DNA from: Gracilariopsis chorda
Taxonomy: Eukaryota; Rhodophyta; Florideophyceae; Gracilariales; Gracilariaceae
NCBI GenBank assembly: GCA_003194525.1
Contig: NBIV01000466.1
Span: 1-23,940, forward strand
DNA: 23,940 bases
Direction of reading: 5' to 3'
Numbering within the stretch: the first letter of the stretch is position 1; each line of letters opens with the position of its first letter. Below the pieces are notes generated by a model, which did not search any database, was not told the DNA's origin, and worked only from the letters and a program-made list of their open reading frames with translations. The translations under genes were made by a program, and so were the position numbers. Of the stretch, positions 9,990 to 18,500 are shown piece by piece.

Positions 9990-11128
9990 AGTTCTGTATA
10001 GAAAACGTTTGTCAAACGTACGTCGGAGTACCAACAATCAATACATAGTGAGTGCATTGCTGCGTGAAAACATGCTCGATGAAGCGTTGAACGTATTACT
10101 TTACAAGGAGACCGTAGGGAATAAACTTAGAACAACATCAATAATGAGCTCTTGTTGTACAAGGTATATCACAGCATTGTGAATACGATGTGGCGCATAA
10201 AAACAGGAAGGCGTACGCAAAATGCAAGCAGTACTATCTGAATATAAAGTGCCTCAAGAACATTCTTTGGCGAGAGATAAAACACAACGGCAAGGGATAA
10301 AAGAAGATGGCGATGGTGTATACGAGCTTTCGCCTACCTGATACCGATTCAGTCAGTGATATAAAGTCTGTTCATCAGTTTTTAAATCGACTGTCAAATA
10401 GAAGCATTCTTTGTCAAGATACGGTGCATGCGGCATTGCAAACCGTCAGAACAATTCCGACGGGTTATGACAGAATTACGTTTCAGTACGCACACCATGT
10501 GGTACTGTTTGAAGTTGGCAATGAGACTGTCAAATACGGTGAGGAGTGACAACAGAGTGGAAGGTATTAGAGCCACGTCATCAGCTGAGCACGAGCGCAC
10601 TTTGGACGATCAAGCATTCTTAAGTATTATTGGCTCTTCTGCACGTAATGATCAAGTTTATTCAGCCCTCAAGAAAGTTTTAAGGCTTTCCTTTTCGTCC
10701 ATGGTGATTAACCCGAGCGTTTGTCAAATACGGGCACGACAGGCACAACAAAGTCGTCCACTGACGTGATTCGAGGAGCTTATCTATACGTTTGCCAAAG
10801 ACAAATACCATTTGAAAATGCAGTCACTACGAAGTGACTTGGAGAGTCTTTTAGTCGGTTTCGTGAAACTAAGAGAGGTACGGTTTGCACTTACTCGAGG
10901 ACGAAGGATGGCATCCACATTATGTCTAGCGTACCATTCGTATCATATTTAAGATCGGTTTGGACCACTTTTGGCTAGATCAAACAAAGACGCATATTTC
11001 GATCTGTGTCATGCTGGTTTTGCTAGTTCAAGAACTCCTCACACTCTTTCTCGAATCTTTCAGGCTTTAGCTGCACTCGATCTTCATGTATTTTCTGAAC
11101 TCCGCCAAAGCAGCTCTCTAGAACGATG
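9990..11128 (+). pseudogene. Unidentified broken coding relic
   Basis: I do not recognise this gene. One frame runs from about 10170 to 10549 with a TAA at 10298-10300. It includes KCKQYYLNIKCLKNILWREI and, after an ATG at 10307, DTVHAALQTVRTIPTGYDRI. Near 10550 the signal moves to another frame (QAFLSIIGSSARNDQVYSAL, then FEELIYTFAKDKYHLKMQSL). That frame is broken by TGA at 10767-10769 and a TAA near 10962 before ending with FSELRQSSSLER at the TGA near 11127. The composition is helical and soluble, with no membrane segment. It looks like one decayed protein of at least 300 residues. An intron-containing gene is the alternative, but I see no convincing splice pairs. Confidence 0.35.
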
Positions 11129-11333
11129 AAGATATTGAAGCGAGTGTGGCCGTATTGTTTCCTTTCTGTCGATCTTTTGCCAGCATTGCCTTCATCTTGG
11201 CTACTTCTTTACGATCCTGAAAAAACATCTGATATGCCACAAGAGGTGCAGATGGCTTCCTTTTCAAACGTGCCTTGCACTATCTCAGAAACATCTTGTA
11301 CTTCCTGATGGCCATTTATTCAGCGCTTTTTGC
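11129..11333. other. Intergenic stretch without a recognised gene
   Basis: The short + frame at 11126-11308 overlaps the end of the preceding relic and has no motif I recognise. The stretch simply separates two relics that converge on it. Confidence 0.4.
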
Positions 11334-12458
11334 TTAGGGTTGTAAATGTGCATCTACGTGATTAACCTCAATTATCCCCATCTCTTCTCTCACAAACTTA
11401 TAAACATCCAACACGGAGATAGAACTGCTCAGCTTTTCTATGTACTCCAGCGAGAGTTTGCTCATAGCGTTGAATGAACAGGTTCCCTTAACGATGGGGA
11501 ATGAAGGTTCGTCATTGGTTTCTACAAATAGGTAGTGCGAAATTTGTAGCCGTGGCGAATGTTTAGCAATGGCGTTCACAAAGTTCAGTGGAGGGTATTG
11601 GGCAAGGTTTGGAACATTAAGTTGCTCGTTTGATTATTTCATCGAGACACTACGAGCGATCCAATTCTCCGGAGCAACTGCAACAGTGCCTCCCGCCTCG
11701 AAACATTCCGAGTATCCGGGAGGCCAAAGATGTTTCGTCGAAGGCGACATACTTTGCAGAATGGGAATCTTATTTCTGAATGCAAATGAGTTGTGGCCCA
11801 CTATGGATGCTGTTCTATGGGAAACAACACCATCACTACTATCCGCAAACGGATGAGAAAGCGGAAATGATAGCATTCCTTCCTCTGTGTCCGCTATTCT
11901 TTGTACCGTACAGTTATTGACTTTGAGCTTTGCTGACGGAATATCTACAGGTCTCTGGTTGCGCGGTATGTCGGATAGTCTGTCACTGAAACGAGGCCAT
12001 GAGGTGATGCAGACACATTTCTCGCATTCAGGAAGCAAGGGCCTAACCTTTTTTTTTCAGCTCTTCGTCGAGGGATTTCTTGGCCTTCTGGCGACAAGCA
12101 CATGCGTGATGCGGGTTCATCAATTCCCAACCAATATCTTAATGGGGAGATGTGGTGTATCCTAACCGATCAAGGTTTTTATTCCAATCCACCGATGCAA
12201 CGGGATTAAGAGCATAACCCTTAACTTTAGCACCGTTTGATCTCTTGACGCTCTCGAAGACCTGTAGCATTTCATCTATGGACATGACTTTCTCGTTCCT
12301 CGGACGTCTGCTCCATCGTCCAAGTAAAGAATCACAACTGTACTTACCATGCCTGTTTGCATGGAATCCAAATAAAGCAGCGCCACACAACCCTGAGTCT
12401 ACTAGACTGTGTGGTGGCCAGAAAAGAGAAGAAACTGCGCCCAACGGACACGCAATCT
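11334..12458 (-). pseudogene. Transposase-like relic, interrupted by the Gypsy insertion
   Basis: One long coding signal reads leftwards from the LTR boundary. Segments in order: GFHANRHGKYSCDSLLGRWS (His-Gly-Lys at 12343-12351), VFESVKRSNGAKVKGYALNP, then past an in-frame TAA (12139-12141) a Cys-x-Cys segment (NPHHACACRQKAKKSLDEEL). A frame change at a run of nine A leads to PECEKCVC and onward to WIARSVSMK. There another in-frame TAA (about 11632-11634) precedes the final stretch VREEMGIIEVNHVDAHLQP. The HGKxxCDxxxGR block is, from memory, typical of the C-terminal half of some eukaryotic DDE-type transposase-like proteins, and the later Cys cluster could bind zinc. The 5' part is cut off exactly at 12459, so it may continue to the right of the 3' LTR, outside the window. 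Confidence 0.45.
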
Positions 12459-12633
12459 TGAAGTGCAACGCCCTCAGGGAGGGATTCTGGGTACTTGAAC
12501 GCTTTCCCGATATTATCGGTTGTGTAGTGTGTATATGAACTACGCCACACAATGGTGGGTATGGACACGTGGGACACGGTTTTGGGTCAATTGGCGGTTG
12601 GCCACAGTAGTGGATGTTGCCACGGAATGTAGA

Positions 12634-12662
12634 GTATTTTAGTTAATTTTATTTATTATTTT
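12634..12662. promoter_or_regulatory. AT-rich candidate core promoter in the LTR
   Basis: TATTTTAGTTAATTTTATTT lies in an otherwise GC-rich LTR, about 30-60 bp before a strong hairpin. On the + strand it could serve the genomic RNA. On the - strand the same bases read as TAAATAAAATTAA, so the copy in the 3' LTR (about 23324-23352) could serve the antisense gene beginning at 23092. This is inferred from composition alone. Confidence 0.35.
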
Positions 12663-12691
12663 CACACCCATTTCTGGGAAGCTAGTACTTA

Positions 12692-12716
12692 GTGCGACGG
12701 CGCACTGCCGTCGCAC
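12692..12716 (+). repeat. Perfect 10-bp hairpin in the LTR
   Basis: Arms GTGCGACGGC (12692-12701) and GCCGTCGCAC (12707-12716) enclose the loop GCACT. The 3' LTR has the same structure at 23382-23406, unchanged. If transcription starts at the AT-rich core it would lie near the 5' end of the RNA. The old LTR copy at 1-386 keeps most pairs, two as G-T wobbles. Confidence 0.7.
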
Positions 12717-13269
12717 GAGTAAACCTTCCCCAAACAAGGGACCCCAACCTGGGGAATTGGCTCTGAGCTTTACCGCCTCCGCGTGTTCTCAACTCCTCCT
12801 TGGAGGGAAGCACCGTAGTGTACGGAAGTTCACCCCCCTTGCACATCTAAAGGAGACCCATCATTGGAAGTACTAATTGTTCCAATCATATTGGTGTTTC
12901 GCCCTGTATAGGGAGTCCTGTCCACCGGCATTGCCGTATCTACTGGTCGCTCTCGCGACCCACTCGTCCTTCCTCTTTCCCCTTTTTAGGGTAGCACCTC
13001 CCGCTATCCGCGGCCCTCGTGTGCGCATCCGCTCACACACCCCCACTTACGTGGAAACATACCTCTACTGAGGATCACACCCCGCTCACGCGGATACCGA
13101 TTCTTCGCCTTCACCTCCCTGCGCGAGTCGCGACAGGTGTCCCTGGTCTTACAAACCGGCTTCGCCGTGACACCTCTGGGAGGGCTCTACCCAACTGGGT
13201 TCACCTCGTGAGAGGAAGATCCCGGACGTCTTTCGGTGTTTTTCCCCTTTGGGCCATCGCACCACAAAG

Positions 13270-13290
13270 TGGTCTCCCGACCTAGAATCG
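13270..13290 (+). promoter_or_regulatory. Primer-binding site, tRNA-Tyr-like
   Basis: TGGTCTCCCGACCTAGAATC plus one more base, read as its complement, gives a well-formed tRNA 3' end: T-loop end CGATT, T-stem CTAGG, acceptor strand TCGGGAG, discriminator A, CCA. The implied C1-G72 pair with A73 is the identity signature of eukaryotic cytosolic tRNA-Tyr, and yeast tRNA-Tyr ends similarly (CGGGAGACCA). It starts three bases after the 5' LTR, the normal place for the minus-strand primer. Confidence 0.8.
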
Positions 13291-13371
13291 ATTTTTGTTT
13301 TCCCTCTTACGAGGTTTGTTTTCATTCACCGGAAGTTCCGTGATCGTTTCCCGTCGTAACGGTATTTTCTC

Positions 13372-15546
13372 ATGTCGAGAAATCCCTCCGACGCGGAGCC
13401 AGTGGTTACGCGTAGTCGCTCCCGCGACAACGCGGACACTTCCGAAGTTCGGTTCGTACCCCGTATCCCTATACGGACAAGTTCCAGCCGTGCTGGCGCC
13501 GCTTCATCGCGGAATGATACCCCCGACCGGGAACCCCGGAACCTCCTTTTGCCCTCGTTATCACCCCCGCAGGGGAATGCAGCATCGACTCCGGCTGTTG
13601 CCGCAGTGCCCCAGGCACCCCGGCCTGCTCCCGCTGTCGCGGCTTCAAGCCCCCGTGGAACGGGCGATAACACCCCCCAGGGGACTTCCCTGGAATCCCA
13701 GGTCCGCGCTCTGTGGACCGCCCATGACACCCTTGTAGGGGAACTAAAATCCCTCCAAGAGGTGGTTTCGGCAACCCCTGTAAAGGAGGTCGCCGAGGAA
13801 CTCCGTATTTTACGGTCTGACGTCAACTCCGTGTTGGAGAGTTTGGGACAACCCGCCGCCTTCATCGAAGGAGTTGAAGCCCGATTTGATCGGATTGGTG
13901 CCCGCCTGGAGACGCTGGAGCAGTTCGTCCTCATGGACAAACCATCCCCGGGTGATCCGGTAAACGAGGCATCGCACAAAGACCAGCTTGCTGGGAAGAA
14001 GAAACGCCGTCACCGACGGAAACACCACCGAAAATATTCGGACTCCGATTCTTCGACATCGTCGGACTCATCCCGAAACCATTCGGTTAGCTCGAGCTCC
14101 TCGGACTCCGACTCGGAGGACGAGAAGCGAGGCTACTCCTCCCGCTCGAAGCGGTCATCGGCCACTGAAGGTGTGGTCCGAACCCGCCAGAAGGGGAGAA
14201 GACACCGTCTCCGGGAATTGAAACCGACAAACCCGGATTACCGGAAGCTTTTATCATACCGGTACTACCGGCTTGAAGATTCGTCACTTGGACGTACGCC
14301 CCGTGGTACGGGAAAGGTGCGAGAATGCATTAAGCGAATGCAGCTCTCGCTCCGCAAGCAGTATTTTACTGGAGAGGACCCAGTCCTAGTACTGGATTTC
14401 CTATCCCGCTTTGTAGCGGAGGCCGATATCCTCGGTATGAATGAGGGACAAGCCTATTTGGCTTTACCGTATTTCTTACGGGGAGTGGCCGAGGACCAAT
14501 ACACCTCTGTCCGAGGATCTTCTCGCGCCTCCGAGGGAGGAGTTACTTGCTGGCCGGAGGCCGTGCAGTATCTTCTGCGCTCCTACGCCACCAACACCGC
14601 TATTCAGCAGGCTATCCTCGCTTTGCGAGATACACGCCAGCGTGCTGGAGAGACCGAGACCGATTACTCGGTGCGCCTTAACAAGGCTTTCCACAGATGT
14701 GGTAACGTATACCCCGCTGGGGAGCGCAGTACCATGTTCATTGATGGTCTTGACCCGGCAATCCGGAGTTTAGTTACCCGTTATCGGGAGGACAAGCGAA
14801 GGATCACCTACCTCGAGCTGGTCCAACACGCTCGAGCGGAAGGGGATGCACTTCGTGCAAGAACTCCGAACAATCGGTCTAAATCCGCCAAGGCGTTGTT
14901 GCTGGAAAGCGAAGCTTCCTCTCTCCCGCTCACCGCGGATGGGAACCCTGGACAGGGATTTGATACCGTGCATTTAGCGCAGGGAGATGGTGTGTCGATA
15001 CCCACCAGTGAGTTACCGTCAACGACGGAGATGACCCATGATACGGGAACAGAAGATCCCGTTCTATACGGTGGTAACAGTCGGGTTCAACCCCAACGAC
15101 TCCCGTTTTCAAACGGTCAATCCCGTTATCAACGGCCTGGATGGACTGACACCCGCCCTGCGGTTCGCTTCTCCGATACTCGGAATAATAATCCGCGTGT
15201 CGCGGTGCTGGCTCTCATTTGCCACCTGTGCTATGCCCATGGCCATACCTCTCCTCAGTGTATTTGTTCACTGAAGGATATGGCCAAGGTGGTGGCAAAT
15301 TATGAGGCCCTCACTCCAGAGGAGAAACGTTCCGTCCCGACGGCTTCCTACCTCCGTGCTAAAACGGACTTTTCTCACGCCCTACCACAGACCCCGCGTG
15401 CGCGGCAAGCTTCATACACCCCGATTCGGGAGATCACGCAACCATCCGTTGCAACCCCCGCTTATGCGGATAGAAACCCCGTCAACGGGATGAAGCACTC
15501 GTTGTCGAGGAAACCAACCCACCGCCGAAGGCGGAAAACTAACTGA
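13372..15546 (+). CDS. gag: Gag polyprotein (Ty3/Gypsy)
   Basis: A 724-residue structural protein that should assemble the cytoplasmic particle and package the RNA. The ATG at 13372 is the first in this frame, 81 bp past the primer-binding site. Residues 1-100 are Pro/Ala/Arg-rich and likely disordered. About 105-195 is a probable coiled coil (LRILRSDVNSVLESLGQPAA). About 207-265 is a Lys/Arg/His block followed by a Ser-Asp run, SR-protein-like and unusual for gag. About 331-475 fits the retrotransposon gag capsid fold (YFTGEDPVLVLDFLSRFV, then LNKAFHRCG). A CCHC zinc knuckle of form CX2CX4HX4C uses C617, C620, H625 and C630. The C-terminus is very basic (PTHRRRRKTN). It is long for a Gypsy gag, mainly through the disordered parts. 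Pol follows in the +1 frame with an overlap. Confidence 0.92.
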   Translation: MSRNPSDAEPVVTRSRSRDNADTSEVRFVPRIPIRTSSSRAGAASSRNDTPDREPRNLLLPSLSPPQGNAASTPAVAAVPQAPRPAPAVAASSPRGTGDNTPQGTSLESQVRALWTAHDTLVGELKSLQEVVSATPVKEVAEELRILRSDVNSVLESLGQPAAFIEGVEARFDRIGARLETLEQFVLMDKPSPGDPVNEASHKDQLAGKKKRRHRRKHHRKYSDSDSSTSSDSSRNHSVSSSSSDSDSEDEKRGYSSRSKRSSATEGVVRTRQKGRRHRLRELKPTNPDYRKLLSYRYYRLEDSSLGRTPRGTGKVRECIKRMQLSLRKQYFTGEDPVLVLDFLSRFVAEADILGMNEGQAYLALPYFLRGVAEDQYTSVRGSSRASEGGVTCWPEAVQYLLRSYATNTAIQQAILALRDTRQRAGETETDYSVRLNKAFHRCGNVYPAGERSTMFIDGLDPAIRSLVTRYREDKRRITYLELVQHARAEGDALRARTPNNRSKSAKALLLESEASSLPLTADGNPGQGFDTVHLAQGDGVSIPTSELPSTTEMTHDTGTEDPVLYGGNSRVQPQRLPFSNGQSRYQRPGWTDTRPAVRFSDTRNNNPRVAVLALICHLCYAHGHTSPQCICSLKDMAKVVANYEALTPEEKRSVPTASYLRAKTDFSHALPQTPRARQASYTPIREITQPSVATPAYADRNPVNGMKHSLSRKPTHRRRRKTN

Positions 15547-15566
15547 GGGAGTCTCCCCTTTGGGAG
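15494..15566 (+). promoter_or_regulatory. gag-pol overlap with hairpin, candidate +1 frameshift region
   Basis: The pol frame opens at 15494 after a TGA (15491-15493), and gag ends at TGA 15544-15546. The frames therefore overlap by 53 nt and pol is +1 to gag. Pol has no ATG until about codon 78, just before the protease active site. A hairpin CTCCC-CTTT-GGGAG (15553-15566) begins 6 nt after the gag stop, and a CGGAAAACTAACTGA stretch precedes it. This layout is consistent with programmed +1 frameshifting, but the slip site is not identified and reinitiation is possible. Confidence 0.5.
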
Positions 15567-18500
15567 AGGCGTCCTCAAACACGAGGCTGTTGGCGCCCGA
15601 GGCGTCCTCGCCTCGCTCCCCGGTGAAAGTCCTCTCGAGGAAAGACACCGCTGACGCGGACTCTGCGCACCTCGGTGTGTTGCGTCGCCCGTGGATACGG
15701 AGTAAAAATCCCCGGATTCCCGGTAGAGTCTTGGTCTTGGCCAAGCGCAATTATAAGGTCTATGCCGACCTTGGCCTTGACCCCCAGTTTATGGTGAGGT
15801 TTCTCACCGTCCTGGATACAGGTGCAGGCCCCAACTTTGTCATGGAATCATTGTTACCCCCGCTTGTGCGGTCGCGTATCCGCTCTGACGCGGTCCCCGA
15901 CATTTCGGATGCGAACAACAATCCGTTACAAACGGTGGGCACAGTGGACCTCGTCGTGAGACTTGGTACCTCTGTGGTGAAGTTGGACTTCATCGTTTGC
16001 CGTTCATTGGCAGCACCAGTCATACTGGGATGTGATTACTGCGACAGATTTGTCGACGCAATCAGGCCCCGCCTCAGGCGTGTAGAACTTGACGACGGAT
16101 CGTCGGTTCCGATTGTTCGCCGCCCGCTAAAGCGGTCCTCTCGGAAACAAGTTCCGCTCCCTGCTGCGCAGGAACCACCGCCCGCGTCCCGCGAGTCCAC
16201 CAAGCTCCGCGTCGCTGCCTCGGTTTCTATACCGGCTGAGTCCCAAGTCTGGGTACAGGTAAATTCCCGTCAACACGGTCTTCGGGTTATACAACCCCTC
16301 GCCTCGTTGTACGAGAAATCCCAGCTGGCGCTGGCTAATGGAATTGTCTCCATTTCCCCGGATGTTCCTTTCCAGATATTGGTTGCCAACCTTGGCAAAC
16401 ACCCCCAATATCTGGTCAAACACCAAGTAATTGGGAGTGTAACCCCCCATCCTATGGGAATGCTGCCAACGAAGATGACAGCCGCCGATGTACTCGGAGT
16501 TACCACCTCTTCTGAAGAGTTCGCCCCGCCGTCCGAAGACGTCAAGTCTAAGGAGGGGGAGGAAACCGCTACTTCAGCGTTGAACATACCGAGTAACTCG
16601 GAATTGCGAACCACACCTGTTCCACAGGACAATGCTCCATCGAGCAATGACCGGATTGATCCGGAAAAAGCACTTGAAGCGCTGGACTTCAGCCACGTGC
16701 CAGAGTCGCACCGCGACAAACTCCGTACTATGTTACGGGAATTCACCACAATGTGGGATGGCTCGCTTGGCGAGATTGATGCAACGGAACACCGGATCGA
16801 TTTAATCCCCGGTGCGCGACCGGTTGCACAACCCCCTTACAGGGCAGGTCCGAAAGCTCGGGAAGAGGAGCAGTCCCAGGTGGACAAGATGCTCCGCGCA
16901 GGTGTGATTGAGCCCGCTCAATCGCCCTGGGCATCCCCAGTTGTACTGGCTTTAAAGGCCGACGGAACCTGGAGGTTCTGTGTCGACTACCGCCGGCTCA
17001 ATGCCGTGACTGTTAGGGACACGTACCCCATCCCTCGTATGGACAAGTGCATTGACTCCCTTGGAGACGCCACCGTGTTCACGGCCCTTGATGCCAATTG
17101 GGGATATTGGCAAGTACCTGTCAGACAGGAGGATCGCGACAAAACCGCATTCACCTGCCATGCAGGAACGTACCGCTTCAAGCGGATGCCATTTGGGTTA
17201 ACCAACGCCCCCGCCACCTTTCAGCGTGCAGTAGATATTCTACTCAACCGCTTTAAGTGGCGGAGTTGTCTGGTCTACCTTGATGATATTATCATCTTCT
17301 CCAACTCGTTGGACGACCATCTCACTCACGTCCGAGACGTGCTGACCGTACTCCGCGATGCGGGAATTACCCTCAAGTTGAGGAAATGCGAGTTTTTCAC
17401 AGATACTGTGAAGTATCTGGGTCACATTATCCGTCCTGGACGGTTAGCGATCGAGAAAGCTCGAGTCAAATCCCTCGTTGAGGCGAAAGAACCCCGTACT
17501 CAAACGGAACTGCGCTCCTTTCTGGGGCTGGTCAACGTCTATGGACGGTTTATCCCGAACTTTTCGGATACTGCAGCGCCCCTGAACGCGTTGTTGCGAA
17601 AGGGGAACCCCCCAAAACTGGGAACATTTACGCCCGAGCAATCGGAAGCTTTTAACTCCTTAAAGGAGGCTGTCACATCAGCACCAATCCTACATCTCCC
17701 AAAACTTGGGTTGCCATACTCCGTAGATACGGACTCGAGCGACTACCAAGTCGGGTGTGCTCTTTTTCAAACCACCCCCGAGGGGGAACGACATCCAATT
17801 GGTTATTGGTCACGTTCGCTCAATGTTCATGAGCGGAACTACTCCGTATCGGAGAAAGAGTGCCTCGCCGTCGTATGGGCGATGACCACTCTGCGCCCCT
17901 ACCTTATGGGAATTCACTTCACCGTGTACACGGATCATTCCTCATTGAGGTGGTTGATGAATATCTCCGACCCGTCGGGACGCCTCATGCGCTGGAGACT
18001 CCGCCTCGCGGAATATGACTTTCAAGTCATTTATAAAAAGGGTGCCCAGAACACCCAGGCCGACGCTTTATCGCGGTTACCCACAAGTGGGGAAGCACTC
18101 CCAACAGAGGATGATGAAGTCCCATGCTTCATGGCTATAGACCCGGATGATCCGGAATATGCCGTCGAGGCTAGGCCAGAAACCTGGGACGAGGATGCTG
18201 ATTTTGACGAACTACTCGCATCGCGAGATAAATCTGAGAACCCGTTACCGGGAAACTTTGTACCGGTATCACCGGAAGAAATGATCCGAGAACAATTCGG
18301 CGACCCATTCTGTACGAGAATTCGTGCCCGTATCAACGGTGGTGAAGATCTCCCTTTCGGGGTAAACGACAAAGGCTACCTCGTAAGAAAGGTCGAAGCC
18401 CGCCCACAGATTGTGGTACCACATTCCCTGCAATCGCGGGTGTTACATCTATCACACTACGCCCCCATTGGAGGTCACCCAGGTGGGAGGAAACTCTACC

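Larger units (their letters stand above)
12459..13266 (+). repeat. 5' LTR
   Basis: It begins TG and ends CA (ACCACA at 13261-13266), three bases before the primer-binding site, giving 808 bp. Against the 3' LTR I count about 13 substitutions and 3 single-base indels over some 792 aligned positions (about 98% identity). An AT-rich core at 12634-12662 is the likely promoter. The rest is GC-rich and unusually full of short hairpins such as CCTC-GTGA-GAGG (13204-13215) and CGGC-TTC-GCCG (13157-13167). Confidence 0.93.

Noticed and set aside
9484..11634. Several single in-frame stops (TAG 9486, TAA 10298, TAA 11634, TAA 12141) hinting at a reassigned genetic code
   Set aside because: Gag and most of Pol use standard stops at their ends and none internally, both TAA and TAG are involved, and the affected regions also carry frameshifts.
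13326..13979. 217-codon frame on the - strand under gag
   Set aside because: It mirrors gag in a GC-rich region; its sequence is low-complexity Ser/Arg/Thr and gag has clear domain signatures.
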